A stretch of 64,000 bases of DNA. Origin: Chromatiaceae bacterium. GTDB taxonomy: Bacteria > Pseudomonadota > Gammaproteobacteria > Chromatiales > Chromatiaceae. Below are positions 55,686 to 63,957 of the stretch, piece after piece (the first letter of the stretch is position 1; the number at the start of each line of letters is the position of its first letter). The translations under genes were made by a program, and so were the position numbers. The DNA lies in NCBI GenBank assembly GCA_019356535.1, contig CP037918.1, positions 2,311,001 through 2,375,000 on the forward strand. The letters are read 5' to 3'. The notes under the pieces are model-generated. The model searched no databases and was not told the origin of the DNA. It saw nothing but the letters and a program-made list of their open reading frames with translations.

Positions 55686-55693
55686 GGGTTCTC

Positions 55694-57820
55694 CTATGCG
55701 GTCATGGCCACGGTTTCGGGCATGCCGGACAGTTCATTGGCAAGGCGCATCACACCGGGGATGTCGAGTATCAGGGCCACCGAGCCGTCACCGAGGATGG
55801 TGGCTCCCGACAGGCCCTCGACCCGGCCGTAATTGGCCTCTAGCGACTTGATCACCACCTGTTGCTGGCCCAGCAGGTCGTCCACGAACAAACCACACTT
55901 GCGCCCGCCGGCCTCGACCACCACCACGATGCCGTCCTCTATGCGGGTCGCGCGTGCATCGGGGATGCCGAAAATCTCGTGCATGCGTACGATGGGCAGG
56001 TACTCGTCACGCAGGCGGAAGGTCTCGCCCTTGCCTGCCACGTGGCGCACCATGTGCGGACGCACCTGGATGGATTCGATGATGGAAACCAGCGGCACGA
56101 TGTAGGTCTCGTTGCCGATGCAGATACTCTGGCCGTCGAGGATGGCCAATGTCAGGGGCAGGCGGATGGTAATGGTACTGCCCTTGCCCTGCTCGGAATC
56201 GATCTCGATGGCACCGCCCAGTTCGTTGATGTTGCGTCGCACTACGTCCATGCCGACGCCGCGCCCGGACACGTCGCTGACCTGCTCGGCCGTGGAAAAG
56301 CCCGGCTGGAAGATGAGCTCGAAGATCTGCTTGTCACTAAGATTGTCCTCGGGGCGCACCAGACCGCGCTCAATGCCCTTCTGCAGGATCTTGTCGCGCG
56401 CCAGCCCCCTGCCGTCGTCGCGTATCTCGATGACAATGTTGCCGCCCCGGTGCTCGGCCGACAGGTGTACCACGCCGGTCTCGGGCTTGCCGGCGGCCAC
56501 GCGTTCTTCCGGAGGCTCGATGCCATGGTCCACGCTGTTGCGCACCAGATGCACCAGCGGGTCGCCGATCTTCTCGATCACCGTCTTGTCCACCTCGGTG
56601 CTCTCTCCACTCATGCGCAGCTCGATCTTCTTGCCAAGCTTTTGGCTGAGGTCGTGTACTAGGCGGGGGAAACGACTGAAGGTGAAGCTGATCGGCAACA
56701 TGCGGATCTGCATCACGCTCTCTTGTAGCTCGCGGGTATGTCGCTCCAGTTGCGCCAAGCCCTCGCGCAAGCGTCCCAGCTTATCCATGCTGAAGTCCTC
56801 GCCCAACATGCCGAGCATGGACTGGGTGATGACCAGCTCGCCCACCATATTGATCAGCGAATCGATCTTGCCTGTATCGACGCGGATGGAACTGGATCCG
56901 CCCGCGCCTTTCTTGGCAGCGCCCGTAGCGCGCCGGTCACCGCCCTGACGTCGGTCAGGATTCTGGCGCCGATCAGGGTTCTGGCGCCGCTCCACCGGGG
57001 GGGCGGCGACCTTGAGTTCGGGCTTCTTCTGTTCCGGCACCGGGGTACTCGCCCCCTCGGCAGGGGCCGCCTGCACCGTTTCTGCGCCTTCGGGGAGTAT
57101 CGGCACCACGGCGAAATCGCAGTCGTCCTCTACCCACTCGAATATCTCGTCGATCTGCGCCTTGTCCACCGGAGCGTCAAGTCGCAATTCCCAGGACAGG
57201 TAGCTGTCCTCGGGTTCGAACTCGCTCATCGGCGGCAGGTCGGAGATGTCGCAAACCACCTCCAGCTCGCCCAGATCGGCGATTTCGCGGATGATGCGCA
57301 AGGGGTCGTTTCCAGTGCGCAGCAAGTGCTGGTGTGGACGGAATACGATGCGCCAACCGACAGGCTGCACCTCGGCAGCTGGCACTTCAGGGGCTTTCTC
57401 TGTCGCCGGAGTCGTCGGTTCGACCTCATCACTGCCGCTGAGCACCCGCTCGAGCTCGGCACGCTGTTCGGCAATGCGCGCCTCGTCAGGGTCGACCCCT
57501 TCCTGGGCGGCGGTGAGCATCTCGCGCAGCACATCCACCGAGGCCAGGAGCACGTTGACGGCATCGGCGGTAACGGGACGTCGGCCGTCGCGCATCTCGT
57601 CGAGCAACGTCTCCATCACATGCGTGAACTCGGAGATATTGTGGAACCCGAAGGTGCCGCTGCCTCCCTTGATGGAGTGCGCGGCGCGGAAGATGCTGTT
57701 GATCTCCTCGGGATCGGCTTCACCCGGGTCCATGTTCAGCAGACCGTTCTCCATCACGTCCAGGCCTTCGAAGCTCTCTTCGAAGAACACCTGGTGAAAC
57801 TGCGCCATATCGATGCTCAT
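55694..57820 (-). CDS. cheA: chemotaxis histidine kinase CheA
   Basis: A 708-residue CheA. The P1 HPt domain has the phospho-acceptor His48 (R-A-A-H-S-I-K-G-G-S). A second domain at about 150-265 is in the P2 position. The linker has a tandem R-R-Q-N-P-D repeat (about 280-300). P3 dimerization, P4 ATPase (N-box H-L-V-R-N-S-V-D-H-G, G1 D-D-G-R-G-L, G2 G-R-G-V-G-M-D-V) and P5 CheW-like domain follow. It phosphorylates CheY and CheB, and follows cheY on the same transcript. Confidence 0.96.
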   Translation of the reverse strand: MSIDMAQFHQVFFEESFEGLDVMENGLLNMDPGEADPEEINSIFRAAHSIKGGSGTFGFHNISEFTHVMETLLDEMRDGRRPVTADAVNVLLASVDVLREMLTAAQEGVDPDEARIAEQRAELERVLSGSDEVEPTTPATEKAPEVPAAEVQPVGWRIVFRPHQHLLRTGNDPLRIIREIADLGELEVVCDISDLPPMSEFEPEDSYLSWELRLDAPVDKAQIDEIFEWVEDDCDFAVVPILPEGAETVQAAPAEGASTPVPEQKKPELKVAAPPVERRQNPDRRQNPDRRQGGDRRATGAAKKGAGGSSSIRVDTGKIDSLINMVGELVITQSMLGMLGEDFSMDKLGRLREGLAQLERHTRELQESVMQIRMLPISFTFSRFPRLVHDLSQKLGKKIELRMSGESTEVDKTVIEKIGDPLVHLVRNSVDHGIEPPEERVAAGKPETGVVHLSAEHRGGNIVIEIRDDGRGLARDKILQKGIERGLVRPEDNLSDKQIFELIFQPGFSTAEQVSDVSGRGVGMDVVRRNINELGGAIEIDSEQGKGSTITIRLPLTLAILDGQSICIGNETYIVPLVSIIESIQVRPHMVRHVAGKGETFRLRDEYLPIVRMHEIFGIPDARATRIEDGIVVVVEAGGRKCGLFVDDLLGQQQVVIKSLEANYGRVEGLSGATILGDGSVALILDIPGVMRLANELSGMPETVAMTA

Positions 57821-57856
57821 GCCCTCTCCCGTCTCGCGGTTGCGTTGCGCGCCGTA

Positions 57857-58222
57857 TCAACCGATGACCTTGGCCACCGTCTTGAGCAACTGATCGGGAT
57901 TGAAGGGCTTGACGATCCAGCCGGTCGCTCCCGCGGCCTTGCCCTGTTGCTTCTTGTCCGCACCAGACTCGGTGGTCAGCATCAGCAAGGGGGTAAACTT
58001 GTAGCTGGGCAGGTTGCGCAATTCGCGGATCAAGGTGATCCCGTCCATATTGGGCATGTTGACGTCGGTGATCACCAGGTTCACCGAGCGCGTCTTGGCG
58101 ATGTTCAATGCCTCGACGCCGTCGGCGGCCTCGATAACCTCGTAACCCGCTCCCTTGAGCGTAAAGGACACCATCTGACGCATGGAGGCGGAATCATCGA
58201 CGGCTAGAATGCTTGCGGCCAT
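57857..58222 (-). CDS. cheY: chemotaxis response regulator CheY
   Basis: A 121-residue single receiver domain. The acidic pair is in A-V-D-D-S, the phospho-acceptor Asp in V-I-T-D-V-N-M-P-N-M-D-G, then Thr in L-M-L-T-T-E-S and Lys in I-V-K-P-F-N. AGGGAG precedes the ATG. It is the first gene of the chemotaxis cluster, behind the sigma-28 promoter at 58304-58330. Confidence 0.96.
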   Translation of the reverse strand: MAASILAVDDSASMRQMVSFTLKGAGYEVIEAADGVEALNIAKTRSVNLVITDVNMPNMDGITLIRELRNLPSYKFTPLLMLTTESGADKKQQGKAAGATGWIVKPFNPDQLLKTVAKVIG

Positions 58223-58303
58223 GGCTGTAACTCCCTGGTTGGCATATGCCGGACCCCCGTCTTTAGCGGAGCGGGGATCGCGGACGTTCTGGATTCACGG
58301 GGG

Positions 58304-58330
58304 CTATCGGCATGGCGGCGACATCCTTTA
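58304..58330 (-). promoter_or_regulatory. sigma-28 (FliA) promoter of the cheY-cheA-cheW transcript
   Basis: On the minus strand TAAA, exactly 15 bases, then GCCGATAG, i.e. 4 of 4 and 7 of 8 matches to TAAA-N15-GCCGATAA. It lies 81 bases before the cheY ATG and after the terminator of the DsrC-like gene. Confidence 0.88.
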
Positions 58331-58350
58331 GCCTGGATACCGCCCAAACG

Positions 58351-58382
58351 AAAAAACCCCGAAGCGCCGGGGCGCTCCGGGG
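58351..58382 (-). terminator. rho-independent terminator after the DsrC/TusE-like gene
   Basis: A 12-bp stem (CCCCGAAGCGCC with GGCGCTCCGGGG, one mismatch) followed on the minus strand by TTTTTT. It isolates the DsrC-like gene from the chemotaxis transcript. Confidence 0.9.
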
Positions 58383-58415
58383 TCTGCGGCGATCGCAGCT
58401 TGTGGCGCGACTACG

Positions 58416-58715
58416 TCACACGCAACCCGTCGGCTTGGGGAGACCGCCATACTTGGTGATCGGCTTCATCGGGCCGGTCTTCCACATCTGGAACAGCTCC
58501 TTCTTATCGGTATTGATGTACTTGGCGAACTTCCGGATGGGCGGCACCACGTTCTCTTCCTCAAAGTATTCCCGCGCCTTGAGGATCTGCCCCCACTTGA
58601 CGTCGTCGAGTTCGACGCCATCGGCTTCGGCCATGGCACGCCCGATCTCCGGGGTCCATTGATTCATGTCGATCAGATAGCCGTCGCCATCACGTTCCGG
58701 CAGTTCCACACTCAT
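58416..58715 (-). CDS. DsrC/TusE-family protein with only the penultimate cysteine
   Basis: A 99-residue DsrC-family protein ending Y-G-G-L-P-K-P-T-G-C-V. The penultimate Cys (Cys98, CysA) is present. The second DsrC cysteine 11 residues earlier is Thr87, as in TusE. The segment before it also differs from both DsrC and TusE: it reads W-K-T-G-P-M-K-P-I rather than F-P-x-G-P-x-x-Q-A. It therefore cannot form the DsrC intramolecular trisulfide and may act in sulfur transfer or regulation (RspA/TusE-like). No dsr or tus gene is adjacent. AGGAG precedes the ATG. Confidence 0.87.
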   Translation of the reverse strand: MSVELPERDGDGYLIDMNQWTPEIGRAMAEADGVELDDVKWGQILKAREYFEEENVVPPIRKFAKYINTDKKELFQMWKTGPMKPITKYGGLPKPTGCV

Positions 58716-58741
58716 TGCTCACTCCTGACTTACTTGTCTTC

Positions 58742-58761
58742 TATTGGATTGTATTGGATTG
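58742..58761 (-). repeat. perfect tandem 10-bp repeat (TATTGGATTG x2) before the DsrC/TusE-like gene
   Basis: Two exact copies of TATTGGATTG, one helical turn apart, 27 bases upstream of the ATG and just downstream of the candidate -10. Phasing and AT-rich sequence suit a regulator site. Confidence 0.75.
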
Positions 58762-58771
58762 GTTCACCGGC

Positions 58772-58800
58772 ATCATAGCGCTTCCGGACATCAAAACCAA
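58772..58800 (-). promoter_or_regulatory. candidate promoter of the DsrC/TusE-like gene
   Basis: On the minus strand TTGGTT, 17 bases, then TATGAT (5 of 6 at -10, weak -35). The tandem repeat at 58742-58761 lies right after the expected transcription start. Confidence 0.45.
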
Positions 58801-58828
58801 GTAAAATAGTCGGGTATAAAGCGCACAC

Positions 58829-58857
58829 AAAAAAACGGGCCGGCTTTGCCGACCCGT
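58829..58857 (-). terminator. rho-independent terminator after tRNA-Thr
   Basis: On the minus strand ACGGGTCGGC, loop AAA, GCCGGCCCGT and a run of T; it starts eight bases after the encoded CCA of tRNA-Thr. Confidence 0.92.
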
Positions 58858-58864
58858 CACATAC

Positions 58865-58940
58865 TGGAGCTGGTGACAGGAATCGAACCCGCGACCGGCT
58901 GATTACAAATCAGCTGCTCTACCTACTGAGCTACACCAGC
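58865..58940 (-). tRNA. tRNA-Thr (anticodon TGT)
   Basis: A 76-base cloverleaf: acceptor GCTGGTG/CACCAGC, anticodon stem CTGAT/ATCAG around loop TTTGTAA giving UGU, and T arm with TTCGATT. CCA is encoded, with a T discriminator. It lies downstream of the birA-coaX-SPOR genes on the same strand and has its own terminator. Confidence 0.95.
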
Positions 58941-59009
58941 ATTCCGACAGATTGTAGGCGGCCCCAGCCAGGCTTGGCAATCGGACACTTTGCGGGGTTT
59001 GGCGCACTC

Positions 59010-59891
59010 TCAGGGACAATCCACCCGGCGCAACTGCCCTGCCGCCAGACGGTCTAGCAAACGCACATTGGCGGGAATGTCCAGACCCTTGACCAGCACG
59101 ACATGACCCAGGACCACACGCTCGCGGCGCTGCAGGCGGACCGCAAAGCCCATCTTCTCGATCTGCCGCTTGCGTCGCATGGCATTCTCCTTCTTGCTGA
59201 ACATGCCGAGCGAAATGGCATTGCGCAACGGCCCCGAGGCAAACAGCCAGGAATCGCGCACGCCCTTGGCCTTGAGACGCTCGACTGTTTGCCGGGCGGC
59301 CTCCCGGTTCGCCGCGGGCGGCACCAGGACATAGAAACCCGCCGGAACACGAACCTGGGAGCGATCGATCTTTACCCGCTGGATTCCGGTAGGCAGCCGC
59401 AACTGCTCGGCCTCGATCGCCTGCTCGAACGGCCCCAGCTCCCAGCAGGCCTGAGGTGCGCCGCTCTGAGTGTCCCCGGCATCGGTGGCGGCCCCCTTCA
59501 CCTCAGCCTCGTCGGCCGCCGCCTTCACACCCTGGACGCGCATCACGACGTTGGTCGCAAGCGAAGAGGCAGGCAGTTCGTCCGAGACGTCTGGCTCGGA
59601 CTCCGCCCCATTGTCAGCCAGCAAACCATTCCTGGCGGTACCCGACGGCACTGGATCAACCGCCTGCCCCGCCGTCTCCATTGCCGGTAAATTGGTTTTC
59701 TCGCGCTTCGTCGGTGGATCATGTGAAGCGACGGCTTCGCTCGGCACGGAACGTTCTTCCACCAGTAGCTGCAGATCCCCGATGTCGGGCTCGGGGAGGC
59801 GCGCCAGCAGCTCATCGCCCTGACGTTCCACCCCCAGCCACAAGGCCGCCATGACGTTCGCGGTCAGCAACAGGGCGATCAGCCAGCGCAT
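59010..59891 (-). CDS. SPOR-domain protein downstream of coaX
   Basis: A 293-residue protein: an N-terminal membrane anchor (MRWLIALLLTANVMAALWLGV), a long low-complexity linker (about 25-150) and a C-terminal SPOR domain (Y-V-L-V-P-P-A-A-N-R-E-A-A-R and A-I-S-L-G-M-F-S-K-K-E-N-A). SPOR domains bind denuded septal glycan. The ATG at 59891 has AAGGGGAG and overlaps the end of coaX. Genes of this type sit after birA-coaX in many gammaproteobacteria. Confidence 0.88.
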   Translation of the reverse strand: MRWLIALLLTANVMAALWLGVERQGDELLARLPEPDIGDLQLLVEERSVPSEAVASHDPPTKREKTNLPAMETAGQAVDPVPSGTARNGLLADNGAESEPDVSDELPASSLATNVVMRVQGVKAAADEAEVKGAATDAGDTQSGAPQACWELGPFEQAIEAEQLRLPTGIQRVKIDRSQVRVPAGFYVLVPPAANREAARQTVERLKAKGVRDSWLFASGPLRNAISLGMFSKKENAMRRKRQIEKMGFAVRLQRRERVVLGHVVLVKGLDIPANVRLLDRLAAGQLRRVDCP

Positions 59892-60601
59892 GTCTCTCCC
59901 CTTTCGGCCAGCACTGCCAGCCCCTGCAAGACCATGTGTTCCATCATTTCCCACCTACACCGCAAATGCGAGGTGATCTTCGGTGCCATGCCCCCCCCCA
60001 GCACCACACGCCCGCCAGCCGCCAAGCAAACGAACAGCCGCTCGATGAGCGCGACCTGCGCCTGGATAGCCCCACAATGTATGGCATCCGCGGTGCCCAC
60101 GGGGAGCGCATCGCCAGCACAATCGATCGGCGCTTCGCGCAGGCGAATGGCGGTCCCTGCCAACAGGGCGGAACGCATCATGTCCAGCCCGGGCAGGATG
60201 TAGCCTCCCTGGTGTACTCCCTCGCTGTCCAGCAGATCGATGGTAGTGGCCGTCCCGGCATCGACTACCACGGCCGGATACCAACCGCGGGCACGGCAGG
60301 CCAGCAGCCCCAGCCAGCGGTCCACCCCGAGCTGCGCCGGGTGATAACGGGTCTCCAGCAACCGCGCATGATCCGGCACCCGCACTTCGACGACCGGGAT
60401 ACCGGCCTCGCGCAACGGATCGAGCAGGCTGGCCGTACGAGCGGCATCGGCAACACTGGCGACCCAGACCTCGCCGGGCGAGCCAGGCAAGTTGTCGAGC
60501 AGTCCGGCACCCTTGGACAGGGTGCCCAGCATCTCCAACCCCTTGTCCATCCAGGCGCGGGCCACGGTGCTGTTACCGATATCGACCAGCAAGCGGCTCA
60601 T
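59879..60601 (-). CDS. coaX: type III pantothenate kinase
   Basis: A 240-residue CoaX of the ASKHA fold. It starts MSRLLVDIGNSTVARAW, has L-G-V-D-R-W-L-G-L-L and V-V-V-D-A-G-T-A-T-T-I-D, and G-G-Y-I-L-P-G-L. It makes phosphopantothenate in coenzyme A synthesis. It is coupled to birA (TGATG) and to the SPOR gene by overlap. Confidence 0.95.
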   Translation of the reverse strand: MSRLLVDIGNSTVARAWMDKGLEMLGTLSKGAGLLDNLPGSPGEVWVASVADAARTASLLDPLREAGIPVVEVRVPDHARLLETRYHPAQLGVDRWLGLLACRARGWYPAVVVDAGTATTIDLLDSEGVHQGGYILPGLDMMRSALLAGTAIRLREAPIDCAGDALPVGTADAIHCGAIQAQVALIERLFVCLAAGGRVVLGGGMAPKITSHLRCRWEMMEHMVLQGLAVLAERGETCAG

Positions 60602-61575
60602 CACCTTGCCTCCCCACGCAGGCTCAACTCGCCACCGTGAAAGACCCGTTCGCCTTCGTCTGTTTGCAATCGCACCCCACCATTCGCGCTGAGACCAAGC
60701 AGTAGGCCCCTCCACTCTCCGGCCCCGCTGGAAAGCCGGACCGGCTGGCCGCGATACAGGTCGAAGGCCTCCCAGCGCGGCAGAAAGGGGCGAAGCCCCG
60801 CCTGGGCGTATTCCGAACACCCTACCAGCAGGGCATCGATGAGTTCGCCCGCCAGACGATTGCGCGAGGGCGACAGCCCCGCCATGCGCAGATCACCCGC
60901 CGGCTGGTCGATCCAGTCGGGCAGGGTGTTGCCCAGGTCGAGATTGAGGCCGATACCGATGATGGCGTGCACCGGCCCGGCCGTTTCACCGATCGCCTCG
61001 ACCAGCAGGCCGGCCAGCTTGTGTCCGCGCCAGTGCAGGTCGTTGGGCCACTTCAGCCCATGATCATGCAGGCCATGACGCGCCAGGAGTTCGGCCAGCA
61101 CCACGCCCATGGCGATGCTGAGACCCGAGAGCTGTTGCATCGGCAGATCGAAGCTATACAGCAACGAGAGGTAGAGATTCCGTCCATAGGGAGAGTGCCA
61201 CCGCCGTCCACGCCGCCCTCGCCCGGCCGTCTGATATTCGGCAAGCCAGGCTGCCGGTTGCAGTTCACCGGCCCGCAGGCCCTCGGCAGCCAGTGCATTG
61301 GTCGATGTCGTCTCGTCGTACAGGTGCAGTCCGCGCAGGCGGGCACGGGCGACAGGCCCCATGGCCTCGACGATGGCCTTCTCCTCGAGCAGCTCGAGCG
61401 GACGCGCCAGCCGGTAGCCCTTGCCGGTGACCGCCTGGACCTCCAGGCCGGTGCGCTCGCGCAAGGCCTGCAGACGTTTCCACACCGCGGCGCGGCTGCA
61501 CCCGAGTTCGCGTGCCAGGGCCTCGCCGGAATGGAAACGCCCATCTGCCAGCAGCGGCAAGATACCGTCCTGCAT
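60601..61575 (-). CDS. birA: bifunctional biotin ligase/biotin operon repressor BirA
   Basis: A 324-residue BirA. The N-terminal winged helix (S-G-E-A-L-A-R-E-L-G-C-S-R-A-A-V-W-K-R-L) is present, then the biotin-AMP loop G-R-G-R-R-G-R-R-W, K-W-P-N-D and G-I-G-L-N. It both attaches biotin and, given the HTH domain, can act as repressor. First of birA-coaX-SPOR. Confidence 0.95.
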   Translation of the reverse strand: MQDGILPLLADGRFHSGEALARELGCSRAAVWKRLQALRERTGLEVQAVTGKGYRLARPLELLEEKAIVEAMGPVARARLRGLHLYDETTSTNALAAEGLRAGELQPAAWLAEYQTAGRGRRGRRWHSPYGRNLYLSLLYSFDLPMQQLSGLSIAMGVVLAELLARHGLHDHGLKWPNDLHWRGHKLAGLLVEAIGETAGPVHAIIGIGLNLDLGNTLPDWIDQPAGDLRMAGLSPSRNRLAGELIDALLVGCSEYAQAGLRPFLPRWEAFDLYRGQPVRLSSGAGEWRGLLLGLSANGGVRLQTDEGERVFHGGELSLRGEAR

Positions 61576-61579
61576 ATGG

Positions 61580-63400
61580 CTAGGCCCCGCGCACCGAGGC
61601 CAGCCAGCGGTCGCGCCGGCGACGTACCCGCTCGTCCAGGTGCCGGTCGGCCAACCAATACAGATCGACGGTATCCCGTGGTGCCGCGAGCACCGGCAGG
61701 CTCACCTCGCGCAACAGGTCGCGACGGAACAGGGTGAGTTTGGCCTCATCTTCCAGGGCGTGCCGCCGCAACAGCTCATCGATGTTGGAGAGCGTACAGC
61801 GTTCACCGTCGATGGCCACCAGCAGGTCGCCCGGAGTGACGCCCGCGCGTGCCGCAGCACCTCCCGCAAAGACCTGCTCGACGCGCACCCAGCCGTCACG
61901 TTCACGCAGGCGCGCACCAAGCGCAGCCCGGCCGTGGGCCTCCTTCGCAGGCTGCTCGACGTATCCTCCGGTATCGTCCAGCGAGGCCGCGGGCCTCAGC
62001 TGCAGGCCGACGCCGACATCGGAGAACCACTCGGCCAGCGGCAGCTCCTCGGTCCCGTATATGTAGCGCGTGAAATAATCCTCCACGGACTCCCCCAGCA
62101 ACGTCTCGATCTCCCGCTCGATGAAACGCTCGGGCAGGCCGCGCCCGGGGCGGCCGTATTCTTGCCATAACCGGCGCATCAGATCGTCCAGACTCAGCTG
62201 ATCGTCACTGCGAACGCGCAACAGACGGTCCAGCCCGAAGGCCACCAGGGCGCCCTTGTTGTAATAACTGACGATGGCGTTAGGGGCATTCTCGTCCTGC
62301 TTGTAGAAGCGAGTCCAGGCATCGAAACTGGATTCGGCCACCGACTGGCGATGCCGGCCCGCGTTACGGTAATAGCGCGTGATCGAGGGCGCGAGCATGT
62401 CCAGATAGGCGTCGCGGTCGATCACCCCGGCCCGCGCGAGCGCCAGTTCGTCGTAATACGAGGTGATGCCCTCGAAGGCCCAGAGCAGCTCGCTGTGCAC
62501 CTCGCGAGAGAGATCCGCCTCGGCGAACAACGCCGGCCGAATGCGCTTCACGTTCCACAGGTGGAAATACTCGTGACTGCACAGGGCCAGGTACTGACGA
62601 TAGCCCTTGTCGATGGCCTCGCCCGTTCCAGGCCAGGGCAGATCCGACCGTTTGCAGATCAGGCTGGTCGAGTCACGGTGCTCCAACCCACCATAACCGT
62701 CACGAGTGGCAAGCGTCTGGAACTGGTAGCGCTGTATCGGCAATTCACCGAACATCGCCGCGTGCTCGGCACAGATCGGCGCCACATCAGCCGCAATACG
62801 CCGAATATCCGCCCCCTGCGCGTCCACGAAAACCATCTCATGAGGTACTGCCTCGACCTCGAAGGCGACGCGTTCAAAGCGGCCGATCTCGACCGGATGA
62901 TCGATCAATTGCGCGTAGTTCTCGGCACGATAGCGACCGAAGCCCCGTGCGTCGGTGCCTACTGCGGGCAGGGTCGTTGCCACCGCCCAATCCTCTGCCC
63001 CTGGCCACTCGGGAGCGATCAGCTCGAGTGAGATCTCCTGGTCCTCAGCTCCCTCGACACGCAGAAACAGGCTGGTACCGTTGAAATAGGCCCGCGTGTC
63101 ATCGAAATAGGCGGCGCGTACCGACAGATCCAGCGCATAGACCCGGTAACACAGCGAAAACTCGCCATTGACACCCTCGATGCGCCAGCGCTGTTTGTCC
63201 AGCTTGCGCGGGGCAGGCCCTTCGTCGAGGCGCTGCATGTCCATCAGGTTGCGCGCAAAATCGCGGATCATGTAACTGCCCGGGATCCAGGCCGGCAGGG
63301 CCAGGTGGAGATGGCTTTCCGCCACACCCGATACCCTGAATTCGACGACGAACTCGTGGGTTCCCGGATCGTCGAGTGTTACGCGGTAGGTGATATTCAA
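61580..63400 (-). CDS. M61 family glycyl-aminopeptidase-like protein with PDZ domain
   Basis: A 606-residue protein. An N-terminal beta domain (A-W-I-P-G-S-Y-M-I-R-D-F) precedes a zinc catalytic domain with H-E-Y-F-H at 276-280 (followed by L-W-N-V-K-R-I-R-P) and E-G-I-T-S-Y-Y as third-ligand region. A PDZ domain (G-A-A-A-R-A-G-V-T-P-G-D-L-L-V-A-I-D-G) is near 510-560. I chose TTG 63400 because GGGGGAG lies upstream and the start overlaps the preceding stop as TTGA; the frame is open further upstream but without support. Confidence 0.9.
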   Translation of the reverse strand: MNITYRVTLDDPGTHEFVVEFRVSGVAESHLHLALPAWIPGSYMIRDFARNLMDMQRLDEGPAPRKLDKQRWRIEGVNGEFSLCYRVYALDLSVRAAYFDDTRAYFNGTSLFLRVEGAEDQEISLELIAPEWPGAEDWAVATTLPAVGTDARGFGRYRAENYAQLIDHPVEIGRFERVAFEVEAVPHEMVFVDAQGADIRRIAADVAPICAEHAAMFGELPIQRYQFQTLATRDGYGGLEHRDSTSLICKRSDLPWPGTGEAIDKGYRQYLALCSHEYFHLWNVKRIRPALFAEADLSREVHSELLWAFEGITSYYDELALARAGVIDRDAYLDMLAPSITRYYRNAGRHRQSVAESSFDAWTRFYKQDENAPNAIVSYYNKGALVAFGLDRLLRVRSDDQLSLDDLMRRLWQEYGRPGRGLPERFIEREIETLLGESVEDYFTRYIYGTEELPLAEWFSDVGVGLQLRPAASLDDTGGYVEQPAKEAHGRAALGARLRERDGWVRVEQVFAGGAAARAGVTPGDLLVAIDGERCTLSNIDELLRRHALEDEAKLTLFRRDLLREVSLPVLAAPRDTVDLYWLADRHLDERVRRRRDRWLASVRGA

Positions 63401-63957
63401 TCCTGCTCTCCCCCTTTCGACGGCGCTGCCGGACGAGCCAGCAGCCCAGTTTGTGAAATGAACACATGGTAAGACAGACCGTCGCCCATGGGTAAATACA
63501 CCGCCGACCCATAAACGGCATCGAACAGGGGTAGCCAGTGTAGAGTCGGTTCCGTCAGGGCCCAAAGATCGATCGATGCCTCTGGCACCAGCGCATACAC
63601 CGAAGGCGCCCGCCGGCGTGCCTGGTCGGCTCGAGAGTAGCGTCCCGACAGACGCTCCAGCCGGTACATGGCATCCAGGCCGAGCAGGTTTGCCCAAGAT
63701 TGCCATTTGATCACCCGAGCGTCGACCTGCCACTGATCACCTTCCAGGAGCAGGCGGCGCTGTCGACCGTCGGGGGTGGTCAGTACCGCGAGAAAACGCT
63801 CCGACCCGAGTTGCCGAAAGCGAATGTCCGCCACCGCCTGCTCATGACTCAGTCGCGAGAAGGTCCACAAATTGCTCCCGATTAACAGAAACAGCAGCAA
63901 TGGCAACCCAAGCAGGCCGCTCAAGAGCCATCGCCCAATGAGTTTCACTCGCTTCAC
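63397..63957 (-). CDS. membrane-anchored hypothetical protein
   Basis: A 186-residue protein starting at GTG 63957 (GAGGA upstream): one N-terminal membrane segment (LLSGLLGLPLLLFLLIGSNLW) and a soluble domain of about 150 residues with D-G-R-Q-R-R-L-L-L-E-G-D-Q-W and a late G-L-S-Y-H-V-F-I-S-Q-T-G-L motif. Proteins like this are sometimes labelled cation/multidrug efflux pump, but nothing in the sequence supports transport. It is coupled to the M61 peptidase gene by the TTGA overlap. Confidence 0.75.
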   Translation of the reverse strand: MKRVKLIGRWLLSGLLGLPLLLFLLIGSNLWTFSRLSHEQAVADIRFRQLGSERFLAVLTTPDGRQRRLLLEGDQWQVDARVIKWQSWANLLGLDAMYRLERLSGRYSRADQARRRAPSVYALVPEASIDLWALTEPTLHWLPLFDAVYGSAVYLPMGDGLSYHVFISQTGLLARPAAPSKGGEQD

